From Oehlia diaphana (taxonomy: Eukaryota > Glomeromycota > Glomeromycetes > Glomerales > Glomeraceae), in the NCBI GenBank assembly GCA_003833135.1, contig QZLH01000459.1:35425-65098 (forward strand): a DNA stretch of 29,674 bases. The letters run 5' to 3'. Shown here piece by piece: positions 1 through 9,315 of this stretch (its first letter is position 1; every line of letters begins with the position of its first letter). The notes under the pieces are model-generated. The model ran no database searches. It was given only the letters and a program-made list of their open reading frames with translations, and was not told where the DNA came from. A program made the position numbers and the translations under genes.

Positions 1-582
1 CAATTCGGCCATTATTTTTTATATTTTTTGTAAAAAAAAAGTTATAGTTCGACCATTATTCTGTTAGGTTGAATATAGTTTAATTTTATTATACGCATTT
101 CAACCATCATTCTGCAGGATCGAATCAGAGTCGAATATAGATTTAATTGTATATCATTACTAATTTAGGTCAATTATTTTTAAAATTGGCCAAATTTAGG
201 CTGAATTTTTTAGAGGCCGAATATTCCTATTTCGACTAGTGAATATAATTACAAAATAATAACAAAAGTATAACAAAACCATTTTGATGTATTAAATGTA
301 TTTTTGTAGTTTGTTAAAATTATTACAAAATCATTTCAAAAAATTGACTATTTTTAGTAAAGAATATGATACCAATAGACTGGAAAATATAGACATTAAA
401 TTAATTAAATGAATGGATGACATAAAAAAAGAGAAAAGAAGGAATATAACTTGAAGTAATATGTAATTGATACAGATTTGAAAAAAATTGTAAATTTAGA
501 AAAAAGATAGGCTGAATTAGATGATATGAAAAAAGGCAAAAAGAAGAAAGAAAACTTAATATTAAAGAAAAAAGCTAATACA
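1..582. other. AT-rich left flank, no intact gene
   Basis: No intact gene is visible. The first 240 bases hold diverged copies of a motif like TTCGACCATTATTCTG (near 5, 49 and 100), and ATTCGGCC near 4 faces GGCCGAAT near 214, which may be remains of an inverted-repeat element cut by the window edge. From about 420 to 582 the plus strand reads as lysine- and glutamate-rich coiled-coil-like peptide with stop codons. The same character resumes after 6478 on the far side of the transposon, so the element may have landed in a decayed coding sequence. That last point is inference. Confidence 0.35.
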
Positions 583-584
583 TA

Positions 585-615
585 TGGGCGCTTTGCAGTA
601 AAAAGGGCGGAAACT
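585..615 (+). repeat. Left terminal inverted repeat
   Basis: This 31-bp repeat begins TGGGCGCTTTGCAG and ends GGGCGGAAACT. It matches the reverse complement of 6446-6476 at every base. The preceding TA (583-584) is the target duplication. Confidence 0.95.
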
Positions 616-812
616 ACCCCAAAAATGGAAAATGGGTTTTTACCAAATTCAGGTAAATTCCAGTGCGAGCTACATTTTTTAATTATAAATGGAAATTGAT
701 TTGCATAGTAAAATATTGAGATAATTTCGAATTTAAGTATATGCAGTAAATGTTACACTAAATGATCATCATCTAAAAATAGCATTTATTCTAAAAATAG
801 ATATGAAAATTT

Positions 813-837
813 CTTTGCAGTAGAAAGGGCGGAAACT
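813..837 (+). repeat. Internal subterminal copy of the TIR
   Basis: CTTTGCAGTAGAAAGGGCGG plus the following five bases repeats TIR positions 7-31 with one substitution, in the same orientation as the left TIR and about 220 bp inside it. It lacks the outermost six bases. It could be a second transposase-binding site or the trace of a nested or duplicated end. No second copy is seen near the right TIR. Confidence 0.85.
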
Positions 838-914
838 TTATTTAATATATACTGCGCCAAACGCATCTTTCTGTACCACTAGGAGGGTCAAGTCCGATAC
901 TTTGCTAAATTGCG

Positions 915-2555
915 GTAAACTGATTTTTTTAAAAAATAAAAATCTTTTTAATTTAAAGAAAGTTTATAACGTTCTTTTACTTTTTTTTTTTGTAGATTCC
1001 GGCCTGGAACTTGGAAATGGAGACCAGTGAGTATTTCAAAGGGAGGGAAAAGCGGGTTTTTTTGTTTTTTTTATGTAAGAACGTTTATTAACGTTCTTTA
1101 CTTCTTTTTTTTGTAGATTCCGGTCTGGAACTTGGAAATGGAGACCGGTAAGTATTTTAAAGGGAGGGGAAGCGATTTTTTTGGTTTTTTTTTTATGTAA
1201 GAACGTTTATTAACGTTCTTTTACTTCTTTTTTTTGTAGATTCCGGCCTGGAACTTGAAAATGGAGACCGGTGAGTATTTTAAAGGGAGGGGGAAGCAGT
1301 TTTTTTATTTTTTTTATTTAAGAACGTTTATTAACGTTCTTTTACTACTTTTTTTTGTAGATTCCGGCCTGGAACTTGGAAATGGAGACTGGTAAGTATT
1401 TTAAAGGGAGGGGGGAAGCGATTTTTTTGTTTTTTTTATGTAAGAACGTTTATTAACGTTCTTTTACTTCTTTTTTTTGTAGATTCTGGCCTGGAACTTG
1501 AAAATGGAGACCAGTGAGTATTTTAAAGGGAGGGGGAAGCAGTTTTTTTATTTTTTTTTATTTAAGAACGTTTACTAACGTTCTTTTACTTCTTTTTTTT
1601 GTAGATTCCGATCTGGAACTTGGAAATGGAGACCGGTAAGTATTTTAAAGGAGGGGGAAGCAGTTTTTTTGTTTTTTTTTATGTAAGAACGTTTATTAAC
1701 GTTCTTTTACTTCTTTTTTTTGTAGATTCCGGTCTGGAACTTGGAAATGAAGACCGGTAGGTGTTTCTAGAGGGGAGGTGTAGTTTTTTTTTTGGTTTTT
1801 TTTATGTAAGAACTTTACTAACGTTCTTTCACTACTTTTTTTTGTAGATTCGGCCCAGAACTTTGATTAGTAGTATTAAGTTTGTCGACCCATCCTTAAT
1901 GGCTGTTGCATCCATATGATTATATCAATTTGGATTTGGCATTGATGGCAGAATAATATTATTAATATAATATTTCTTTTTAGTTAATGCTTTTAAACTT
2001 ATAAGGTTTGTTTTGATTAGAATTTGATTCTTAGACTTATAAACATATTACTAACATGATTTTTCTCCTTTTTTTCAGATTATGCTTTTCAGCTTTTGGA
2101 TTAGTAACGGATCACATTGTACAAACACGTGATCACATGCATTTCACAAAAGATTAACCTGTATAAATATCAAATCAACGGTTAGTTTATTTTGTCAGAA
2201 CGTAATTAAATTGGTTAGTATTAAGTTTAAAACTAATTTTAATTTTTAATTTCAGACTTAATCTCGTGTAAATAATTTTGAAGTTTTTAAGTTTGGAATT
2301 AATTTTCATAAAATGAAGGTTCGAAATTTGTAATTAATTTAAAATCCATTTTTTATATAAATATAGAAGAATTAATTGGTAATGTTTTTTTTTAATATTT
2401 CTTTATTTTTTTCAATTTTTTTTAATACTAAAAAATATACTTCAATTATCAACATTCTTATTTTTTTATCTTTAATTATGACTTCAGAAACTCATATTCT
2501 ATTTGATAGTATTTTTATTAATACACATTCGGAACTATCATCAATACAAGAATAA
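915..2555 (+). promoter_or_regulatory. Predicted spliced 5' leader of the transposase gene
   Basis: A donor-like GTAAAC at 915 pairs with the first array acceptor at 995. After the array, TACTAAC at 2049-2055 followed by a T-rich tract and CAG ending at 2078 is a strong branch point and acceptor. A possible further intron runs from GTATAA at 2161 to TTTCAG ending at 2255. An in-frame ATG at 2478 opens a 25-codon reading frame that stops at TAA 2553-2555, directly touching the ATG at 2556. This is either a small upstream ORF or a nonsense mutation in a longer N-terminus. No promoter element was recognised. Confidence 0.5.
996..1878 (+). repeat. Left tandem array: eight 121-123 bp units, each shaped like a microexon plus intron
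   Basis: Cores start at 996, 1117, 1240, 1361, 1483, 1605, 1726 and 1848. The first seven cores (996-1026, 1117-1147, 1240-1270, 1361-1391, 1483-1513, 1605-1635, 1726-1756) are each exactly 31 nt and start ATTCCGG or a one-base variant. Every one is preceded by TTTTTTGTAG and followed by GTGAGT, GTAAGT or, in the last, GTAGGT. The 90-92 nt spacers carry a GGGAGGGGG run, then a palindrome around AACGTT whose loop reads TATTAAC or TACTAAC, then a long T-rich tract. These are the 5' site, branch point, pyrimidine tract and 3' site of a fungal intron, and the spacer is close in length to the 73-83 nt introns of the downstream gene. The eighth core (from 1848) has diverged and lacks the donor site. 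Use as real exons is inference. Confidence 0.9.
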
Positions 2556-4968
2556 ATGGAAGAACTCCGAATAAATTATCAATTACATGAAGAAGTGAGA
2601 GTACCTTTTACTGATAGTGAAATACCTTTATTTAATGTTTTAATTGAACCTATTTTAGTTAATGAATCTGATTTAAATGAACCTAATGATGAATCCAATT
2701 TAAATGAATTGAATGAATCTATTTTAAATGATGAACAAATAAGCAAATTTAAAAAAATTTATTTAAAAAATAAAATTGAAGATATTGATGAGCATGAAGA
2801 ATTAGCACAAAAATTAAAAACTGAATTAAATAAAAATGATATTGAAGCACAAACCAAAAAATTGCAAACAATAAGTTGTTGTTCAAAAATGTGCCTTCAA
2901 AATTTAATTTTTCAAGATAATGCTTTAATAACTTATCAGAGATTTCAGAATTTAAATAACAATCAAAAAGATATGTTTTTATTTGGAATTATAACTGCAA
3001 CTGCTCGTAGTGAAACTACTACAAAAGGTCAAAAACGTTTTAAACTTTCTAGTGAATATATATTTGAAGGGATAAAAATTTGCAATTTGGCATTTTTAAT
3101 TATATATGGAATTGGTGAAAAGTATTGGAGAAATATTCGTAATCATTTTATGCAGCATGGAATTAGTCCAAGAATACATAAAGCAACAGGAAAAGTTAGT
3201 AATTTTGCTTTATCATTCGAAAAAGTTTTAGAAGTAATTTCTTTTATTACAAATTATGGAAACATTCATGGATTACCTTCACCTGGTAATAATTATTGTA
3301 ATTATTATAAATTTTGAAAGAAATTTTGTAATATTATTAAATATTTTTAATAATTAAGGACGGCATTTTCGTGAAGATACTTTACCAATAACTTTTCTTC
3401 CTGCAAGTGAAAGTTATTCATCATTATATCGATTGTATAAATCAGCTATAGAGGATGATGAAAATCAACGAATTATACATCTGGCTACATTTTGGCGAAT
3501 CTGGCAAAAATATATTCCTGAATTTAAATTTTTATCTCCTCGAAGTGATTTATGTTCTAAGTGCAAAGAAATGCGTTTTAATTCAAAATATTGGTCTGAA
3601 CAAGAAAGTGAATCACGTGTTGCAGAATGGAATTATCATTTCCAATGGGCAGGAAAAGAAAGGGAATTTTATAGGTATTAATTTAAAATGATAATATTTT
3701 ATATAAATTCATTTTTAATAGATTTTAATTTTTTAATTTTATTAATTTTAGAAATTGTATACAATTATCAAAAACATTTATAAGACAAATTCCTAATTAT
3801 CCTAATTTACTTCGTCCTAATGAGCCAAATACTCTTGATTTCGAAAATCATATCTCTTGGGATTATGCCGAACAAATAAAAATCCCATATTCATCACAAC
3901 AGGAAGTATGTTTTAATTATTAATTTATAATGCATTTATTTTTTGTTTTAATATAATATAATAATACTAAAGTAATTACTTTTTAAAGGGAAGTACATAT
4001 TTCAAATCACTTTATAATATTCAAGTTTTTGGAATTTGTGAAGATGCATTTCCCATTCAAGTAAATATTTAGAATTTATTATAATTTGATAATAATATTT
4101 TTATTTGTTAATAAATTTTATAAATTTAATTTTTTAGCGAAATTATTTAATAAAAGAAGAAGAAAGTATTGGCAAAGGTGCAAATGCAGTTATTTCTTTT
4201 GTTCATAACTACTTCAGAATCTATGGATTAGGTGAAACTAAACTGGTAATTCATGCTGATAACTGTGCTGGACAAAATAAAAATAATGCCATGATTATGT
4301 ATTTAGCATGGCGAATTGCATGTGTATACTTGCCGCCCATATTCAAAAAAGGAAATTATAACAATAATTGATCGGCAAGTGTATTGTTACAATTTCCTTT
4401 TTTGGTAAATGGGCGGCAAGTATATGCATGTGGATTACATACCCAAATTACCTATTCATTCATGGTTGCAGGTCACACAAAATTCAGCCCCAATGGATTT
4501 TTTGGTCTGTTAAAATTAAAATTACGAAAATCAGAAGTTGATAATCTTGATGATTTAATAAAAGTAGTAGAAACTTCAACAACCGGAGGTTTTAATAAAG
4601 CACAAACAATTTTTGATAAAAATAAAAATAAAGTAGTACATTTTTATAATTGGACAGAATTTCTGTTAAAATTCTTTAAGCCAATTCCCAATATTTTAAA
4701 GTACCACCATTTTATTTTAAGTAAAAATAATATAGGAAAAGTAGATATTAAAGAAGCAATTGATAGTGATAGTCAAATTATAAATATTATGAAAAAAGAT
4801 GTTAAGATTGAAGGATTTCCACGGGAAATTGTTCCCACAGGATTATCACCTGAAAGAAAATGGTACTTATACGAACAAGTGCGTCAACATATTGGGAATC
4901 CTCAAAAACGAGATGAATACTGTCCAATGCCAGATATTCCAAAACCAAAACAATCAACTAAAAAATAA
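2556..4968 (+). pseudogene. Transposase-like protein, DUF7869-like (DNCAGQNKNN) family, five exons, disrupted by a MITE
   Basis: Exons inferred from family fit and GT-AG sites are 2556-3285, 3359-3674, 3752-3905, 3989-4060 and 4138-4968; introns are 73, 77, 83 and 77 nt, and all phases agree. The protein would be about 664 residues. It has an acidic N-terminus (DLNEPNDESNLNELNES), a CCSKMCLQ segment, a YGIGEKYWRNIRNHFMQHG block, GLPSP, then PRSDLCSKCKEMR (a possible zinc-binding CxxC), HISWDYAEQIKIPYSSQQ, the hallmark HADNCAGQNKNN, and VAGHTKFSPNGFFGLLKLK. This block order matches proteins of fungal and animal repeats carrying a DUF7869-like domain, presumably the catalytic region; the catalytic acids are not proven. 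In exon 5 a 100-bp MITE (4325-4424) brings a stop soon after WRIAC, so the product would lose GHTKF and everything after it. The start at 2556 is the first ATG after the stop at 2553. Confidence 0.85.
4325..4424. mobile_element. 100-bp palindromic MITE inside the transposase gene
   Basis: The element is a near-perfect hairpin. Two arms of about 42 bp, starting TATACTTGCCGCCCAT, face each other across a 15-bp spacer. It is flanked by perfect 8-bp direct repeats TGCATGTG (4317-4324 and 4425-4432), the target duplication. An 8-bp duplication suggests mobilisation by a hAT-type transposase. Taking away the element and one duplication leaves the surrounding reading frame continuous and matching the family, so the insertion is recent relative to decay of the gene. 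The 108-bp net insertion keeps the frame but contains TGA. Confidence 0.92.
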
Positions 4969-5112
4969 ATTTTATTTTATTTACATAGTACCATAATTAT
5001 TATTTTTTTTTTTTTAAGTAATAAACCGATTTTTTTATATAAACAATAATATATTTTAAGAAATACATTCATCTCCTCGAAATAATTAAATAAAACTCCC
5101 TATTCGTACAAA

Positions 5113-5939
5113 AAAGTCCGGCCAAGTTCCTAGGAGTCCGGTAACCTAAAAAACAAAAAAAAAGAAACGTTTAGAACGTTTCTTTAACACGATTAAACAC
5201 AATATCTCCCTCCAATATATTACATTACCAAAGTCCGGGTTCTTCCAAGTTCCTAAGAGTCCGGTAACCTAAAAAACGAGAAAAAGAAACGTTAAAACGT
5301 TTCTTTAATACAATTAAACACAATACCCATATACTATATACCAAAGTCCGGTTCTTCCAAGTTCCTAGGAGTCCGGTAACCTAAAAAACAAGAAAAAAGA
5401 AACGTTAGTACGTTTCTTTAACACCATTAAACACAATACCCATATACTATACCAAAGTCCGGGTTCTTCTAAGTTCCTAGGAGTCCGGTAACCTAAAAAA
5501 TAAGAAAAAAGAAACGTTAGTACGTTTCTTTAACACCATTAAACACAATACCCATATACTATACCAAAGTCCGGTTCTTCCAAGTTCCTAGGAGTCCGGT
5601 AACCTAAAAACAAAAAAAAGAAACGTTAGAACGTTTCTTTAAACAATTAAACACAATACCCTCTATATACTATATACCAAAGTCCGGGTTCTTCCAAGTT
5701 CTTAGGAGTCCGGTAGCCTAAAAAACAAGAAAAAAGAAACGTTAGAACGTTTCTTTAATACAATTAAACACAATATCCCCCTCCTATATATTACATTACC
5801 AAAGTCCGGGTTCTTCTAACCTAAAAAACAAGAGAAAAGAAACGTTAGAACGTTTCTTTAATACAATTAAACACAATACCCTCTATATACTATACCAAAG
5901 TCCGGGTTCTTCCAAGTTTCTAGGAGCGAGTCCGGTAAT
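5113..5939 (-). repeat. Right tandem array: eight units of about 112 bp, splice-cassette architecture on the minus strand
   Basis: Read on the minus strand, each core begins after TTTTTTAG, contains CTAGGAACTTGGAA and ends at GGACTTTG, followed by GTATAT, GTATAG or GTAATG. Core positions on the plus strand are about 5113-5145 (partial), 5229-5268, 5342-5380, 5453-5492, 5565-5603, 5678-5717, 5800-5820 (internally deleted) and 5896-5939. Full cores are 39-40 nt. Spacers of 72-83 nt contain a 10-bp-stem hairpin (AAAGAAACGT/ACGTTTCTTT). On the minus strand its loop reads TACTAAC in two units and TTCTAAC in three, followed by a pyrimidine tract. The shared GGAACTTGGAA indicates common ancestry with the left array, in opposite orientation. 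Confidence 0.88.
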
Positions 5940-6445
5940 CTAAAAAATAAAAATAAAAAAAATTTTTTTTATTAATGTTGAAAAAAAATCTGTAAAAAAG
6001 TTTAACGTTTTAATGTTACATTTTTTTTCAGTTACGCATTTTTCTTTCACTTTACACATTCAACCTTTATTCATTGACGAAAAACTGATAATTTTTTCGA
6101 TTTAGCATCTTTTAGCGGCGAACACTGTAAATGTATTAATCAAAGACGTTAAAAAAAATTTTTTTTTTATAAAATAAAAAAGGGAGGGATGTTTTTAAAG
6201 AAATGTTTTATAAAATAAAAGGTGGGCGATCATGAAATTTTTAACGTTAAAATAAGTTTTTTTTTAAAAAAAAAAAAAACCTTATCAACGATTAGTGCCG
6301 AACGCGTACGCCATCCTTATAAAATATGATCGGCTATTTTTAGTACTAAAATTAGATATTTCTATTTTAAATGCTGCGCCTCGTCGATCTGTTTACGTGT
6401 GATCAAAACTTTCAAACTCATTTATCTCGAAACTATGTTTATTGG
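5940..6445. other. Right subterminal region of the 5.9 kb transposon
   Basis: No gene is seen. The region holds long A and T tracts, an AGGGAGGGATG segment echoing the G-run of the left array, and scattered AACGTT palindromes. It is probably cis-acting end DNA or leader for minus-strand transcription from the right end; that role is inference. Confidence 0.5.
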
Positions 6446-6476
6446 AGTTTCCGCCCTTTTTACTGCAAAGCGCCCA
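6446..6476 (-). repeat. Right terminal inverted repeat
   Basis: This is a perfect 31-bp partner of 585-615, ending in GCGCCCA and followed by the TA target duplication at 6477-6478. Confidence 0.95.
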
Positions 6477-6478
6477 TA

Positions 6479-6769
6479 TTTGGTAAAAATAGCAGCTTTA
6501 GGTAAAAAATAAGCAGAATTAAGCAGATAAATAGAAGGATTGATGTTAAAACACACAATTAACAGGATCAAAATCAAACTCATTAAGTTGATTCTAATAA
6601 GCTATTGCTTATATTTTTATAATCACTAGTTGCTGAGTTATTTTAATTTTCACATTTTTTCTTAAAATAAAATAGAATTGAACTGAATAATTCCAGTTTT
6701 AAACTTGAATTGAAAATTAAACTGAATTTTTGGTCAGCTTTAGATCAGTTTCTGGTTCAAACTGGAACT
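6479..6769. other. Short AT-rich spacer
   Basis: The first 120 bases read as lysine-rich peptide fragments with stops, similar in character to 420-582, and may be the other half of the sequence the transposon entered. The rest is AT-rich, with several CAGTTT/AAACTG half-palindromes. Confidence 0.3.
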
Positions 6770-6777
6770 GTTTAAAG

Positions 6778-7016
6778 CAGTGTTGACATTTGGCCACGGC
6801 CAAGATTTTTTTGGCCATTTTAGCCTTGGCCAAATGGCTAAATGGCTAACGGCCAACCTTAGCTAAATGCTAAACAGCCAAAAAAATAACTAAGTAGGTA
6901 TTAGTACCTTGTTGGCATTTGGTCACAACCAAAACTTTTTTGGCCATTTTGGTTACAGCCAAACTGCCAAATGGTCAACGGCCAATCCCAGCTAAACGGC
7001 CAATGTGTCAACACTG
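6778..7016. mobile_element. 239-bp hAT-type MITE
   Basis: The ends are CAGTGTTGACA and TGTCAACACTG, the CAGTG-type termini typical of hAT elements, flanked by perfect 8-bp duplications GTTTAAAG (6770-6777 and 7017-7024). The interior is two diverged tandem halves full of GGCCA/TGGCC motifs, as expected of subterminal hAT transposase-binding sites. It has no coding capacity; the short ORF across it is chance. Confidence 0.93.
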
Positions 7017-7024
7017 GTTTAAAG

Positions 7025-7528
7025 CTTTAATCCATTGTTTTACATTGTTAAAAATTAATTTATCAATATTATTTATAAAATATATCTCTTCTTTAGTTCA
7101 AATAATTCAAATTAGCTTAAAAAATTGAAATAAAATTACATGATTATTAATTATAAACTTTTAGCACTATATTTAATAAATTATTAAAACTAGTATTATA
7201 AATTTATAGATTACAATTTATTGTCTGAAGTGTAGTAAAGGATTATTTATTATACGGAATTAAATAAATTTGTAGTACTAGTTTAACCTATGCATTTTTT
7301 CTTCCTTCCATCTACGTCACTATAATTTAGTCCCTGCTTATTTCCTTTTATGTTTGTATCACATTTTTTGTAATGCTTTATTTTTAGCAACACATTTATA
7401 ACACTTTGTCACATTTTTATAACCAATAATATATATATATGTAAATTATTGTTATTATTAAGCATTTAAGCAATAAACTCTCAACAGTTTTCATTTTCCT
7501 AGTTTATGATATAGTCAGAAAAAATATT
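7025..7528. other. AT-rich spacer, nothing recognised
   Basis: No ORF with family resemblance, RNA gene or clear repeat structure was found between the two MITEs. Confidence 0.4.
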
Positions 7529-7530
7529 TA

Positions 7531-8005
7531 CCATATTCATCTGAAAATAAGCAACCCCTGAAAATAAACAACTCCTAAAATATTTAATACCCGAAAATAA
7601 GCAACAACCTTGAATATTAACTAGTTTTGCATTAAATCTTAATGTAATGTAATAAAAAGATCTTAAATAATAAATATATGTTCAAATAGCCACAGAAAAC
7701 ATATTTTTATTAATGAATTATGTCAAACAATTGCCTGTGTCAATCATGTCACTATCGTACATACATATTACGTTAAATGTAAAAATATTAACTATAACCA
7801 AATTAAACAATTAATCAAATGATTAGTGACCACAGGAGTCATGTTAAACGATCAGCAATCATATGAATTATGTTAAATCAACATATTTAATTTTTATTAA
7901 TACAAAATTTAAACTTTTAATTATACATTTTTAAAAAAAATTGAACTACCTGAAAATAAGTAACGTTATAACAAAAATATGTTGCTTATTTTCAGAGAAA
8001 TACGG
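7531..8005. mobile_element. 475-bp MITE with TA target, Tc1/mariner-like
   Basis: The left end reads CCATATTCATCTGAAAATAA and the right end, reversed, CCGTATTTCTCTGAAAATAA; both continue GCAAC. TA flanks both sides (7529-7530 and 8006-8007). GAAAATAAGCAAC or close variants recur three times just inside the left end. The interior is AT-rich and non-coding. The TA target suggests Tc1/mariner, but no related transposase is present to confirm it. Confidence 0.8.
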
Positions 8006-8007
8006 TA

Positions 8008-9315
8008 TTTATTTTGTATAATTTTGTATTTTTGATATTAAATAATATTATAATATTATAGCAATTTAATATATTACAATATAAATTTTATGTATTATAA
8101 TTAATTTCAATATAATATAAATTAAAAATAACTTAAAATCTTCTATAATTTTAATATATTTATAAATTTCAATTCATTAAATATCATTTAATAAATAGAC
8201 TTTTTGGTAATATTACAATTATTTTATTATAATTGTAATTTTATTAGCATTATCCTTTAACTTTTTAAATTTAACCAATAAATTCTTTTGAAATTTAGAT
8301 ATTATTATTTTTATTACTAATATACTAATAAAAGTAAATAAATTAGAATAGCTTTCATTATCCTATATTAATACAGTCACTATTAGATATAACAAACCTG
8401 TTGTTCCAAATATTTTAATTCAATATATGGTAAATTGCTAAAATAACATTTATATTATACTATATATTGAACTGTTCAGTATATAAATTTTATCCAATTA
8501 AATTATAGCAGCATATATTATAATATTTAAAATTCAGATGATTATATGACTTACTATAACAAATAATACTATGTTTTATTCAAAATTTATGTGTTCATTC
8601 AATTTTTTAAGTATTTACTAGCTATTCAAATGAAAATTTTATCTGATACTAATAGAAATAATTTATTTATTTTATTATTTATTTTATTTCTTAAAGAGTA
8701 GTAAAGCTAACTTAGCAGAAATAATTTTTCTGGTAAAATCATTCTTTATATTACTAATTAAAGTCACATAATAGTTTAGTATATTAAATATATAACTAAT
8801 ATATTTAAGCTGGCTAAAATAAGTTCAGATATGATATATAGTAATTTATTATGTGATTTTATTATATTCAGTGCAATTAATTATAAAAAAATCAGTTCTG
8901 TAAAACTTGGTTCAGTATAACAAGTTTTCAGTACGAACAGATTCATTATAATATATAATACAACTATTTAAGTGTAATTAATTTGCTTTTATTTTTTTTA
9001 ATATAATTGATAATATTAGCATAAGATTTTATATATTATATAAGGTGGAAGGTTAAGATTTATAACAAATAAATATTATATTAATTGCTTTAACAAATTG
9101 TTAATTAAACAGAATTTTAATTAATGTTTATAATTAGTACAAATTTTTATATTTATAGAAAATAGTTAAATTTTATATATTAGTTATAATTTTTATATAG
9201 TGTACTATAAAATACTTTAAATTGAACATTTATTTTATTATTTTTTGATAAAGAATATTTAATTCGTGTTCTGTCTCCGAACCAGTGAAAACTACTAATA
9301 AATTTCAGGAAACTG
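8008..9315. other. AT-rich region, possibly with a degenerate TA-target element
   Basis: No genes are seen. TACAGTCACTATTAGATATA at 8372 onward, followed by ACAAACCTGTTG, weakly mirrors the complement of about 8925-8965, where AATGAATCTGTTCG appears. The pair resembles decayed ends of a Tc1-like element of about 600 bp. The match is only about 60 percent by eye. Confidence 0.3.

Larger units (their letters stand above)
585..6476 (+). mobile_element. 5.9 kb DNA transposon with 31-bp TIRs, TA target duplication and inward-facing splice-cassette arrays
   Basis: The ends are perfect 31-bp inverted repeats beginning TGGGCGCTTTGCAG (585-615 and 6446-6476), each bordered by TA (583-584 and 6477-6478), the expected target duplication. 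From left to right the element holds: left TIR; a second partial TIR copy (813-837); a tandem array of about 122-bp units (996-1878); a leader with intron-like signals; a five-exon transposase-like gene (2556-4968); a second tandem array in inverted orientation (5113-5939); an AT-rich right subterminal region; right TIR. The protein belongs to the DUF7869-like DNCAGQNKNN family, which is found in fungal and animal repeat-encoded proteins. I cannot place it confidently in a named superfamily. The identical TIRs suggest a fairly recent insertion, but this copy is not autonomous because a MITE interrupts the gene. Confidence 0.93.

Noticed and set aside
996..1878. CRISPR-like regular array
   Set aside because: Units are 121-123 bp, both core and spacer are repeated, there are no unique spacers, and the genome is eukaryotic.
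3455..3691. 78-codon ORF overlapping transposase exon 2
   Set aside because: It is another frame of the same exon; the other frame matches the family and has consistent splice phases.
4323..4420. MITE in the transposase acting as an intron
   Set aside because: A GT near its left end and an AG near its right end exist, but the join would put the following exon out of frame relative to the family sequence.
6919..7128. 69-codon ORF
   Set aside because: It starts inside the hAT MITE and runs out into its flank; chance frame.
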